In this document: one piece after another, positions 52,270-60,827 of the stretch
How the letters are laid out: each line of letters begins with the position of its first letter
Position numbering within the stretch: the first letter of the stretch is position 1
NCBI RefSeq assembly: GCF_004136315.1
Contig: NZ_CP029562.1
Location: forward strand, 2,919,501-2,983,500
Length of the DNA: 64,000 bases
Source of the DNA: Mesorhizobium sp. Pch-S
Lineage (GTDB): Bacteria; Pseudomonadota; Alphaproteobacteria; Rhizobiales; Rhizobiaceae
Reading direction: 5' to 3'
Program-made: the position numbers and the translations under genes
Notes under the pieces: model-generated
What the model saw: the letters and a program-made list of their open reading frames with translations, nothing else
The model's database searches: none
What the model was told of the DNA's origin: nothing

Positions 52270-53157
52270 CTAGGCGGCTGGTTCATCGACGCGGATCGTC
52301 TTGCTTTGCCAAAGCAGGATCAGGCCGGCAAGGACGATAAGAGTAGCGCCGGCGATGGTGGCCGGGCCGGGAACCTCGTTGAAGGCGAGATAGCCGATGA
52401 TGGCTGCCCCCACCAGCTCGAGATAGACAAGTGGTGCCAGCACCGATGTTTCGGCAAGCCGGAAGGCGACGATCAGCATGAAATGACCGATCAGGGAAAA
52501 GATACCCACTCCGGCGAAAAAGATGAGGTCGCTCCAGGCAGGTGTGGACCAGGTGAACAGGGCCTGCGGCAACAGGATCAGCGCACCGAAGGCGCATTGG
52601 AAGGCCAGTGTCTTGAGCGGATCGCTTTCCAGCGCGGCCTTTCGGGTGACGATCATGTAGAAGGCGAAACACAAGCCCGAGGCGAGCGCCAGCAGAATGC
52701 CGGGGTCAATCGTGCTGCCCGGCTGCAGGATCACCATGGCGCCGGCGAAACCAAGCACCAGGCTGATGCCCTTCACCGACGTCATACGCTCCTTCAGGAT
52801 CAGCACCGACAGCACCATGCCGATGATGGGCGCGATGAAATAGGCGCTGATGGCGGTGGCCAGCGGGATGAAGGTGATGGCGACGAAATAGAGTGACATC
52901 GCCGTGACCAGCAGGATGGTGCGCAGCATGTGCGCGCCAAGGCGCTCTGAGGGGAACACGTGCCGGCCATAGCGGGCAAAAGCGTAAGGCAGAACGATAA
53001 TCGTGGCCACGGCATAGCGCGCCCAGCCGATGAAGAGCGGCGAATAGTCGGCACTCAGATATTTCGCCAGCCCGTCGACGATCTGGATAGCAAAGGCCAC
53101 CGCGGCCATCAACAGGATGCCTCGGGTCTGCGGGGATAGGCCGGCGGATGCGCTCAT
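52270..53157 (-). CDS. EamA/DMT family transporter
   Basis: A 295-residue inner-membrane protein with ten hydrophobic helices in two EamA repeats (about 10-140 and 150-285). SDYSPLFIGWARYAVATIIVLP-type sequence and LKERMTSVKGISLVLGFAGAMVILQPG are characteristic. Substrate unknown; it may export or import a metabolite of the neighbouring amine genes, which is only positional inference. Confidence 0.88.
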   Translation of the reverse strand: MSASAGLSPQTRGILLMAAVAFAIQIVDGLAKYLSADYSPLFIGWARYAVATIIVLPYAFARYGRHVFPSERLGAHMLRTILLVTAMSLYFVAITFIPLATAISAYFIAPIIGMVLSVLILKERMTSVKGISLVLGFAGAMVILQPGSTIDPGILLALASGLCFAFYMIVTRKAALESDPLKTLAFQCAFGALILLPQALFTWSTPAWSDLIFFAGVGIFSLIGHFMLIVAFRLAETSVLAPLVYLELVGAAIIGYLAFNEVPGPATIAGATLIVLAGLILLWQSKTIRVDEPAA

Positions 53158-53280
53158 GCGCGGCTTCTAGCGCTAAGCCTCATGCCGTTACAGTCGAAGA
53201 TATTGATCCAGACAGGCAGAATTCACTCCCTTCTTCGGTGTTGGTGAAGAAGGGAGTGTGGCGTCGCCGGCCGATAGATC

Positions 53281-54213
53281 CTACCAGCGTGCCTGGCCGA
53301 GCAGCTTCTCGCCGAGCGGCGTCAGGGTTGCGGTCGTGGCGTTGTGCTTTTCCCATTCGCGCGGGTCGCCTGGGAAGGCGTCACGTTGCGGGTGGTCGAG
53401 TTCACGCCACAGCCGGAGGCGTTCCTGGCGCTCCGCCTCGTTGTCCCATTCCGCCGGATGCATGGAAATATACTGCGCCATGCGCACGCGGTTGTCGGAA
53501 TGGTTGGGACGCACGCCGTGCGCCAGCAGCGAGTTGAAGATCATCAGGTCGCCGGCTTCCATCTCGATGTTGACGGTAGCCTGACCGGCCATGTCGGGAT
53601 GCATCGGGTCGCGATCGGCAGGCTGCGTTTTTTCCCAGGCCTCGAAATCGGAGAACAGCTTCGGCACGCATTGGAAACCGCCGACATCGCCGTCCTGCTT
53701 CTGCAGGCTGAGCACACCCTGCACGCCGATGGGCAGAGGGCGGATCGAGGTGTCGACATCCCAGTGGATGAAGCCGTTGGGATTGCCCTTGACCTTCTTC
53801 GGCGGGTTGAGGTTGGCGCGGTCGATGGTCACCCACAGATCCTCGCGGTCCCAGATGTCGACGAAGGCGTCGTAGATGCGCCGCTCCATGCGATTGTCCC
53901 AGAGATACTGGTGATTGTAGATCTCCAGCATGCCGGTGTTGTTCAGCTCCTTCATCTTGTGCTCGCGCCGCTGCGGCGCATACCAGGTGGAAGGATCGGT
54001 CGGGTCCTTCTCGTCGAAGCGCCACAGGAGATCGACCAGCCGCCTGACGTTCTCGGCCGGGACCGCCTGGCGCACGATGACGTAGCCATTGGTGATCCAA
54101 TGCTGCCAGTCGTCTTCGGAAAGCACGCGCAGCGGCAGCGTCTTCTCGATGTCCTTCAACTGGGTGGACATAGACGTGGTCGGGTGGTGGTCCTTCACGG
54201 CTGCGGCTTGCAT
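53281..54213 (-). CDS. Phytanoyl-CoA dioxygenase (PhyH) family oxygenase
   Basis: A 310-residue Fe(II)/2-oxoglutarate dioxygenase. The iron triad is His150-x-Asp152 (FIHWDVDTS) and His232 (LLAHGVRPNHSDNRVR), with a nearby Arg (242 or 244) for 2-oxoglutarate. GGGAGAG precedes ATG 54213. It is divergent from the AraC gene, which probably regulates it. PhyH enzymes hydroxylate small metabolites such as ectoine or acyl groups; substrate unknown, but the Rieske oxygenase nearby suggests an amine-containing compound. Confidence 0.88.
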   Translation of the reverse strand: MQAAAVKDHHPTTSMSTQLKDIEKTLPLRVLSEDDWQHWITNGYVIVRQAVPAENVRRLVDLLWRFDEKDPTDPSTWYAPQRREHKMKELNNTGMLEIYNHQYLWDNRMERRIYDAFVDIWDREDLWVTIDRANLNPPKKVKGNPNGFIHWDVDTSIRPLPIGVQGVLSLQKQDGDVGGFQCVPKLFSDFEAWEKTQPADRDPMHPDMAGQATVNIEMEAGDLMIFNSLLAHGVRPNHSDNRVRMAQYISMHPAEWDNEAERQERLRLWRELDHPQRDAFPGDPREWEKHNATTATLTPLGEKLLGQARW

Positions 54214-54343
54214 GGCGTTCTCTCCCTGGCTGGCACCCAACGATGGGGTATGAACGGGAGAATAAGGAAGCAGTCGAAGCCGTGTTGTCCTGCACCAGCA
54301 ATTTCCGGTACTATTCTGGCGTCTTGAAGCTCAATAGCGCCGC

Positions 54344-55207
54344 ATGAAGCCTTATCTCGAAAGAGTGCCAGCCAGTCCTGACGCCTCCTGGAGCATGCTG
54401 AACCGGCGGCTCGACGATGGCATCCCGTTCCAGTGGCATCATCATCCCGAACTCGAACTGACCCTGACGCTGAATTCGCGCGGGCACCGTTTCATCGGCG
54501 ACCATGTCGGTACTTTCGATGGGATCGATCTGGTCCTGGTCGGCTCCAACCTGCCGCACACATGGTCATCCTCGGAGAAACTGGACCCGGCCTTGCCGCA
54601 TGTCGCACTTGTGGTGTGGTTCACGCAGGAATGGATCGAAACGATCACCAGTTCGTCGGTGGAATTGGGCGCCGTTGCCGCGCTTGTCGCAAAGGCCGGC
54701 GCCGGCCTGTGTTTCTCGAGAGAATCGGCTGTTGCGCTCGCCGACGACTTCAAGCGGCTGTTCGACCTGCCCGCGCCGCAGCGGTTGCTTGCCTTGCTCG
54801 CCATTCTTGGCAGGCTCGCGGATGATGCCGACACCGAGCCGCTTTCCAGCGAGGCCCTGGTGCCGATGGAGCGCGACGCGGGAGGCGCGCGCATAGACCG
54901 GGTGCTGACCCACATCCACCAGTCCTATGCGCGGGAGATCCGACTGGAGGAACTTGCCGGCATCGCGGCGCTCAGTGTTTCGGGAACGCACCGGCTGTTT
55001 CGCCGGCACATGCGCGCAACGATTTCCGACTACATCATCCGGCTGCGCATCGGTGATGCCTGCGCGCGTCTGTCGGGGACGAGCCAGCCGGTCCAGCACA
55101 TCGCGAATGCCGTCGGTTACGGTTCGCTGGCGAACTTCAACAGGCATTTCCGCCGCCTGCGCGGCATGTCGCCTCGCGACTACCGCGCGCGATTCAGGCC
55201 GCGGTAA
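54344..55207 (+). CDS. AraC family regulator with cupin-type sensor domain
   Basis: A 287-residue activator. The N-terminal cupin-like part (WHHHPELELTLTLNSRGHRFIGDHVG, about 31-56) binds effector. The C-terminal double HTH is at about 185-285 (LEELAGIAALSVSGTHRLFRRHMRATISDYIIRLRIGDAC and IANAVGYGSLANFNRHFRRLRGMSPRDYR). It lies between PhyH (divergent) and the Rieske gene (convergent, 11 bp between stops), so PhyH is the likely target. Confidence 0.92.
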   Translation: MKPYLERVPASPDASWSMLNRRLDDGIPFQWHHHPELELTLTLNSRGHRFIGDHVGTFDGIDLVLVGSNLPHTWSSSEKLDPALPHVALVVWFTQEWIETITSSSVELGAVAALVAKAGAGLCFSRESAVALADDFKRLFDLPAPQRLLALLAILGRLADDADTEPLSSEALVPMERDAGGARIDRVLTHIHQSYAREIRLEELAGIAALSVSGTHRLFRRHMRATISDYIIRLRIGDACARLSGTSQPVQHIANAVGYGSLANFNRHFRRLRGMSPRDYRARFRPR

Positions 55208-55218
55208 TCGGTTTCTCG

Positions 55219-56421
55219 TCAGACCCGGCTGAGCAGCGCGGTGTTGAGCGCTTCCATATCCTTCTCGGCCGGCTGGGCCTCCAGCGACAACACCGGCAGT
55301 TGCTGGCGCAGATGGTCGTGATGCGTCCGTACGCCATATTCGAGGTCGGACATATAGAAGCCGGCAAAAGCCTCCGACAGCATGGATTCGTTCGACCAGA
55401 CCGAAAGTTGAACATCCTCGGCCATGGTGTCGCGGTCGATGCGGAAGGCAAGATAGCGAGCAGCAGCCTGCTCGCGACTTTCGTCAGCATAGCGGTAGAT
55501 GGCACCGCGCAGCAGCGTCTCGCCGGTCGACAGTGGGAACTCCTGGTAGAATTGCACCGATTCCGGCGTTACCGCGATGACGGCGTTGGGAAACAGACCA
55601 TAGTAGATCCACGCCTTCTTCTGCGTATCGGGAAGATGGTCCGGCTGCGGTGCAATCCGTACATAGTTCCTGACGCTCCAGCGGCGACCGGCATGCGGAT
55701 TGTAGGTTGCGAAGGAGCGCGAGACGCCATTGATGAAAGGCTCGTCGTAGTAGGTCGAGCCATAGAGGTCCTGCAGAGCCGGATGCGCCATGGCGACGTG
55801 GTAGCCTTCATTGTCGACGTCACGTACCGATTTCCAGTTGACCGGGCTTTTCTGGGTCCAGATGCCCCAGGAAGGCACCATCTCTGCGGCTCGGTAAGGT
55901 GCGAACTCCGCTTCGATCGGCTTCAACAGGTCGACCACGGCTGGCTGGGGTCCGCCATCGCGGAAACGGATGAAGATGAAACCCATCCAGATTTCCAGGT
56001 CGAGTGGCTTCAAGCCGAATTCGGTCTTGTCCAGTTCCGGGAAGGAACGGGGACGAGCGGCGCCGCGCAGCGTGCCGTCGAGATTGTAGACCCAGCCATG
56101 GAAAGGGCAGACCAACGCATTGGCGCAATGACCCTGATTGTCGGCGACCACCCGGCTGCCGCGGTGCCGGCACAGATTGTGAAAGCCACGCACGATGCCG
56201 TCCTTGCCGCGCACGATCAGTGCGCGCTCGCCGACCACATCCATGGTCAGGTAGTCGCCGGGATTGGGCACGTCCGAGACGTGGCCGGCGATCTGCCAAT
56301 GGGTGCGGAACAGATGCTCCTTCTCCAGCTCCAGCAGTGCGTCGGAGTGGTAGGCCCAGCCCGGCAAGCCGCTGCGGTCCCAATCATTGGGGATCGCCAC
56401 ATCGCGGAAATGTGGGTTCAT
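55219..56421 (-). CDS. Rieske non-heme iron oxygenase, quaternary-amine (CntA/GbcA) type
   Basis: A 400-residue oxygenase alpha subunit. The Rieske [2Fe-2S] ligands are Cys84-x-His86 and Cys105-x2-His108. Mononuclear iron ligands are His208 and His213 (EGYHVAMAH) with a later Asp (probably 336, in AEDVQLS). Glu205 occupies the bridging position, matching the Glu205/His208/His213 set I recall for carnitine monooxygenase CntA; ring-hydroxylating enzymes use Asp there. It thus probably attacks a betaine-, carnitine- or stachydrine-like compound. A reductase partner is not in the window. A strong candidate BetI-like operator sits directly upstream. Confidence 0.88.
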   Translation of the reverse strand: MNPHFRDVAIPNDWDRSGLPGWAYHSDALLELEKEHLFRTHWQIAGHVSDVPNPGDYLTMDVVGERALIVRGKDGIVRGFHNLCRHRGSRVVADNQGHCANALVCPFHGWVYNLDGTLRGAARPRSFPELDKTEFGLKPLDLEIWMGFIFIRFRDGGPQPAVVDLLKPIEAEFAPYRAAEMVPSWGIWTQKSPVNWKSVRDVDNEGYHVAMAHPALQDLYGSTYYDEPFINGVSRSFATYNPHAGRRWSVRNYVRIAPQPDHLPDTQKKAWIYYGLFPNAVIAVTPESVQFYQEFPLSTGETLLRGAIYRYADESREQAAARYLAFRIDRDTMAEDVQLSVWSNESMLSEAFAGFYMSDLEYGVRTHHDHLRQQLPVLSLEAQPAEKDMEALNTALLSRV

Positions 56422-56748
56422 GAGGAGTGCTTTCTTATTGAATATTCATTCAATAAGAGCATATTTGTTATTGAAATGCAATGGCTTGTGAGTTTTGTGC
56501 ATTCGCACATACGAAGATTCGACTGTGCCTGGACGGGAATTTTCCCGTCTTTCCCGCGACTTAATCGGGGTTTGTCGCAGGCTCTTTCGCCTGCAAAACG
56601 AGATGCAAATCACACAAGCCGCGCCAGTTCGGACGGCTGGTTTTGCTGTGCCTGACACAACAAGCTTCAACGGAAAGATGGCGCACGACGATGCGCCTCG
56701 AGGCTGACCCTCGGACGCTTTCCTGCACGTGACAATGATGGTGCCGGT
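56422..56748. other. Noncoding region upstream of the Rieske gene
   Basis: 327 bp between the Rieske gene and the convergently placed end of a DUF2934 gene. It holds the operator at 56435-56456 and an AT-rich stretch (56430-56480) likely to be the promoter. I see no other element; short ORFs here look like chance. Confidence 0.5.
56435..56456. promoter_or_regulatory. Candidate BetI-like operator, site 3
   Basis: TTATTGAA-TATTCA-TTCAATAA, a perfect 8-bp inverted repeat with 6-bp spacer, 14 bp before the Rieske ATG. It is the best of three related sites in the window (others at 25166 and 50460). Confidence 0.65.
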
Positions 56749-57120
56749 TTATCCGGCTTTGGCAGGTGCTTTCGGTTTTGCGGCCTTTTTGGCGGCCGGT
56801 TTTGCATCGGCGGCCTTCGCCGCAGGTTTTGCGGTCTTGGCCGGAGCCTTTGCAATGGCTGCTGCCTTGGCGGGTGCAACTGTCTTGGCTGCCTTCGCCG
56901 GTTTTTCCGCTGCCTTCGGTTTGGCTGCCTTTGCGGGAACAGCAGCCTTGACCGACTTGGCGCTCGCCGCGCGCGCCGGCTTTTTACCCTTGCTTTCTTC
57001 GGCCCCGATCTCATCGGCGGCCTGATGCCAGTGGCGTTCGTGAGCGCCGTGCGGCCTGCCCTCACGTTCCCAGATTTCGTGGGCGCGCTGCCGGATGCGT
57101 TCCTGCCTGTCGTCTGCCAT
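56749..57120 (-). CDS. DUF2934 protein with histone H1-like tail
   Basis: A 123-residue protein. The N-terminal 40 residues (RIRQRAHEIWEREGRPHGAHERHWHQA) are DUF2934. The rest is an Ala/Lys/Pro-rich repetitive tail (AKPKAAEKPAKAAK style), strongly basic and like bacterial histone H1 proteins. AGGAG precedes ATG 57120. Nucleic-acid binding is inferred from composition only. Confidence 0.85.
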   Translation of the reverse strand: MADDRQERIRQRAHEIWEREGRPHGAHERHWHQAADEIGAEESKGKKPARAASAKSVKAAVPAKAAKPKAAEKPAKAAKTVAPAKAAAIAKAPAKTAKPAAKAADAKPAAKKAAKPKAPAKAG

Positions 57121-57308
57121 GGACGTCTCTCCTGATGTTCGACGCATACCCGCGCAACGCAGTGAACCATGCGCAGCCGCAGGTTGAACATGCGCATATT
57201 TCCGCAAGGTGACGACGGTGGCAAGTGCGCGGGATAGGGCGCGTCTCCGCGGGGCGGGATAGGTCAAGCCACAAAGCCTGCAGATGCCCCGTCAGTTCGA
57301 AACGAAAA

Positions 57309-57326
57309 CCCCGGCCGAGGCCGGGG
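57309..57326 (-). terminator. Terminator downstream of the small exported protein gene
   Basis: CCCCGGC / GCCGGGG stem with CGAG loop; the minus strand continues with TTTT. It lies 23 bp past the stop at 57350. Confidence 0.75.
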
Positions 57327-57349
57327 CTTTGCACGGGCCGAGGCCAGCT

Positions 57350-57715
57350 TCAGCTGTTCTTTTTCGTGATCAGCGTCAAGGTGCCGTCCTGGCCCATGCT
57401 CGTGGCCACGACCTGTGCCGATGTCGATCCCTTGGCCTTCAGGGCAGCCTTGGCTTCCGGGACGGCATCGATATTGCTGCGCAATTGCTTGAGGCTGTCA
57501 TCGGTGCCTTGCGCAACCACCTGTTCGACCTCCTTCTGCGTTGCCTGGGGCAATTCGCTGACATCGACCACGTTGATGCGCTGGATCTTCGGTGCTTCGC
57601 TTGGTGCCGCCGCCGGCGGATTGGCCGGTGTTTGTGGCGTTGGCGATGATTGAGCATTCGCAGCCACGATGCCGACGAAAGAAATGCTGGCCGCAAGCAT
57701 TAGAGCCTTGTGCAT
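57350..57715 (-). CDS. Small exported hypothetical protein
   Basis: A 121-residue protein with a signal peptide (MHKALMLAASISFVGIVAANA) and a Pro/Ala-rich linker. A small alpha/beta region follows (INVVDVSELPQATQKEVEQVVAQG, then SNIDAVPEAKAALKAKG and VVATSMGQDGTLTLITKK). The pattern suggests a periplasmic domain of about 75 residues. I do not recognise the family. It has its own terminator. Confidence 0.75.
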   Translation of the reverse strand: MHKALMLAASISFVGIVAANAQSSPTPQTPANPPAAAPSEAPKIQRINVVDVSELPQATQKEVEQVVAQGTDDSLKQLRSNIDAVPEAKAALKAKGSTSAQVVATSMGQDGTLTLITKKNS

Positions 57716-58027
57716 GGGTTTCCCTTTCCGGTTGGCCCCCGCTGACAACCAGCAGAATAGGACAATGAGTCCTGAAGCCGCCGCTCACCGGGTCATTTCG
57801 TGACCAATTGGTGTCCGCAATGTGCGTCGCCGCTGCAATGTGTGTCGTCGCTCAGGATTGCACGCTATGGGCGAAGGAACATATATAAAGTTCGCGTGTT
57901 AAGAAGCGTCGTGCCATCAAAAAGCACCCGGGGCTATTTTATTTCGGTTTACCAATCCGCTTCACCAAACGGCAGGCGACTGCCGCTAGACCAGGGTTAC
58001 ACAGGGTTCCTTTCCAGACGCTTCTTC

Positions 58028-59905
58028 ATGATAGACACTGCTTCCCACGAGACACATACGGCAACTCCGGTTGTCTTGACGGCGACTTTCGGTCCGAAGC
58101 GCGACGGCAATGCATGGTCCTTCCGCGCGATGCGGTCGCGCCTCACCAGGCGGGATCAAAGCCTCTACCCGAAGCTCTCGTTCAGTATCGGCCTAGCGAT
58201 CCTCTGTGCGGTCGTGCTGGCGGCCATGATCCTGTCGCGCGCCTGGAACGATTTCGCGGAGGCCAGACAGAACCACTACGACATCCAATATTTCAGGCAG
58301 GTGCTCGATACCGCGAACCTTATCTCCGCCGAGCGTGGCCCGGCCAATGATGTGATGTCCGATCGAACCGACGCAGCCTTGAAGCGGCTCGCCGAGTTTC
58401 GTACCCGCAGCGACACGGCCCTGGCGGCTCTTGCGGCAATGCCCGAGGTGCCAGTCCTGCTGCACGACCATCCCATTCCGCCGGAACTCCTCGGTGCCGT
58501 TACCGAAAGCCTTGCCGCAGCCAGAGCCAAGGTCGACCGTGCCGCAACCGTGCAGGGTGGTCAGGCCAGGCTCAAGGCGATGCAGGAAGCCATCGAAGCG
58601 ATGTTCGAGGTCTCCGACAATTTTCGTGCCGTCACGACAGCGCGGGCGAACCAGCTGATCGGCCATGACAGCGGTTTGTCGGAGCCGGTGCTCATTGGCC
58701 AGATGCTGGCGGACCTGCGTGAATTTGGCGGGCGCATAGCCTCGGAAGTGATTGCGCCGATGGCGTCGCATCAGCCGATCCCGCTCGAGAACATCATCGA
58801 CGCGCGCCGCGATCAGGGACGCATCTACCAGATATGGCATATGCTGCGCGGCCAGACCGCTCTCAATGCCATGCCGGATCTTGCCAGGAACCAGGCTGCC
58901 ATCGACAGGCTGTTCTTCGGTGTCGGCATGGACATGGTCAACGCCATCATCAAGCAGGGCAAGGATTCCAGCGACTATCCGATGACGGCGACGGAACTGA
59001 CCCGATCCTTCGTGCCGACCATGAAGTCGGTGGAGGATTATCGGACAGCTTTCCTCGACAACACGGTGTCGCGTGTTGCCATGGAACGTGATGCCGCGTT
59101 GCGGTTGCTTGTCATCGTTGCACTGGCGACCTCGATCGTGCTTGCCGTTCTGGTCGGAGTGCTCCTGTCGGTGCGTCGTGATGTTTTCCGTCCGCTGCTG
59201 CAGGCGCATGAGGAGGTGATCGGCCTGGCCGAGGATCGTCCGCTGGTGGCAAGGCGCGATTCCGGCAGTGCCGGCGAAATGACACGGCTGTTCGACGCGA
59301 TTGACATCCTGCAGGATCGCATGCGCGAGCGTGCCTCGTTGACCAGTGAATTGCGACTGCAGGCCGAAACCGACGGCCTGACGGGCGCCCTGAACCGACG
59401 CACGCTCGATTACATTGCCCAGAACGGCCGCGACGGCTTGCCGGCGGATGATGCGCTCGCCCTGATCATGGTCGATCTGGACCACTTCAAGAGCATCAAC
59501 GACACGTATGGACACCTCGCGGGTGACCGCGTGCTGATTGAGACGGCCAGGCTTCTGACGCGCGAGGCACCGATCGATTGTGTCGTGGCCCGCTTCGGGG
59601 GCGAAGAATTCGCCTTGCTGCTTTCCCGGGCGGACCTCGACCAGGCCGGACGTCTTGCAGAAACAATCCGCAGCAAGCTGCAGAACCATCGCTTCATGCT
59701 TTCCGACGGCCAGCAGATAAGCGTCACCGCAAGCTTCGGTGTCGCCTGCGGCCAACGCGGTCCGCGCGACTGGCGTCATCTGGTCGAGCGTGCGGACAAG
59801 GCACTCTACCGGGCGAAATCGGATGGCCGAAATCGTGTGTCGATTGCTTCTGCCGTCCTGGCTCGCCGGGCCGGCGTCAAGGATCTACAGCGCCGGCGGG
59901 CCTGA
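58028..59905 (+). CDS. Membrane-bound diguanylate cyclase (GGDEF)
   Basis: A 625-residue inner-membrane c-di-GMP synthase. A first helix at about 50-70 and a second near 355-380 enclose a periplasmic sensor domain of about 285 residues, mostly helical and not assigned. A HAMP-like linker leads to the GGDEF domain, whose active site is GGEEF at 524-528 with the metal Asp in VDLDHFKSIND. The expected RxxD inhibitory site five residues upstream is absent, so product inhibition may be lacking. ATG 58028 is chosen; the frame stays open upstream, but that sequence looks noncoding. Confidence 0.88.
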   Translation: MIDTASHETHTATPVVLTATFGPKRDGNAWSFRAMRSRLTRRDQSLYPKLSFSIGLAILCAVVLAAMILSRAWNDFAEARQNHYDIQYFRQVLDTANLISAERGPANDVMSDRTDAALKRLAEFRTRSDTALAALAAMPEVPVLLHDHPIPPELLGAVTESLAAARAKVDRAATVQGGQARLKAMQEAIEAMFEVSDNFRAVTTARANQLIGHDSGLSEPVLIGQMLADLREFGGRIASEVIAPMASHQPIPLENIIDARRDQGRIYQIWHMLRGQTALNAMPDLARNQAAIDRLFFGVGMDMVNAIIKQGKDSSDYPMTATELTRSFVPTMKSVEDYRTAFLDNTVSRVAMERDAALRLLVIVALATSIVLAVLVGVLLSVRRDVFRPLLQAHEEVIGLAEDRPLVARRDSGSAGEMTRLFDAIDILQDRMRERASLTSELRLQAETDGLTGALNRRTLDYIAQNGRDGLPADDALALIMVDLDHFKSINDTYGHLAGDRVLIETARLLTREAPIDCVVARFGGEEFALLLSRADLDQAGRLAETIRSKLQNHRFMLSDGQQISVTASFGVACGQRGPRDWRHLVERADKALYRAKSDGRNRVSIASAVLARRAGVKDLQRRRA

Positions 59906-60013
59906 GTCAGACGCCGTCGTTAGCGTCGATAGCTTCATGAGGTTTCAAGTTTCCACTGTCGAAAACAAATAGCGCTGATCGTTCTAAAACGCGTTCATTC
60001 GAAGATTGGAATC

Positions 60014-60736
60014 ATGAATCCTCACGTATCTGTCCATTGGCTCGAGGTTGTCTTCCCGCTCTTGATAACGATCGGTGCCACTATCGGGCTATGGCGAAAT
60101 AGCCCTGCGCGAGCAAATCGAATGTATCTATTTGGCTCATTCATGCTCACGCTGGCGTTTGCAGGGACGATGGTTGCAAACCTTTTCTATCAGAATCTCC
60201 TGCTTGCGCGGGCGTGGCCACCAATCCGTATCCACGATCAGGTGGTGGTGACGGAAAGTGGAGATGTCTTCGTCAAGATAAAGGATCCGATAATCGGTCG
60301 CGCTGACCGAGTTCAACTCTATGATTGCAATGGTAAATTCAAGGCCGCGTTCCAACCTGACAGCGCTGGCGGCGTTTTCAAAATCGCGGCAAGTCCGGAT
60401 CAGAGTTTGGAAATCTATAGTGTTCGAACCAATACGGTGGACACTTTTGCCTTGGATGGGACCTTCCTCCGGAGGCGGAGTGTCGACGACAGGGATATGC
60501 CTTTCGATTTTCTCAAATCCGGCCCCTCTGTGAAAAAAGCAGGTTTGTGCGAATTCGAGATTGATCCGATTTCATCCCAATTTTCTGTAAGAAAAGGCAC
60601 CAGTATCAAGCCGCTCGAGCCGGGCGACTGGATACTCGAAAACCTACTAAATTATTGGGGTATTGGAGGTACCGGTGCCTTGGGCATAGGTCTGATGCTG
60701 GTTTCCACTCTTAGAAGAGATAAGTTGCAGACTTGA
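60014..60736 (+). CDS. Membrane protein of unknown function, atypical base composition
   Basis: A 240-residue protein with two N-terminal hydrophobic helices (about 10-27 and 38-62). A soluble central domain of beta-type sequence (VVVTESGDVFVKIKDP ... FKIAASPDQSLEIYSVRTNTVDTFALDG) suggests a propeller-like or sensor fold, and a C-terminal helix follows (about 212-232). Codons are visibly richer in A/T than in neighbouring genes, which hints at recent acquisition. No homologue recognised; it stands alone after the diguanylate cyclase. Confidence 0.6.
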   Translation: MNPHVSVHWLEVVFPLLITIGATIGLWRNSPARANRMYLFGSFMLTLAFAGTMVANLFYQNLLLARAWPPIRIHDQVVVTESGDVFVKIKDPIIGRADRVQLYDCNGKFKAAFQPDSAGGVFKIAASPDQSLEIYSVRTNTVDTFALDGTFLRRRSVDDRDMPFDFLKSGPSVKKAGLCEFEIDPISSQFSVRKGTSIKPLEPGDWILENLLNYWGIGGTGALGIGLMLVSTLRRDKLQT

Positions 60737-60827
60737 GATCGTCATCTCAAGCATAGGCCACTCCGCTCGGGCAACAGGCCTCTCTCGGTGTCGGATCAAG
60801 CGAAGAGTTTTGACTGGCGCATCCGGT

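Noticed and set aside
56729..57025. Hydrophobic Ala/Phe-rich open frame on the plus strand
   Set aside because: It is the reverse complement of an Ala/Lys repeat tail; the minus-strand DUF2934 gene has the ribosome site and the domain.
58193..59779. A 528-codon open frame antisense to the diguanylate cyclase gene
   Set aside because: Shadow of a real gene; His/Arg-rich translation without domains.
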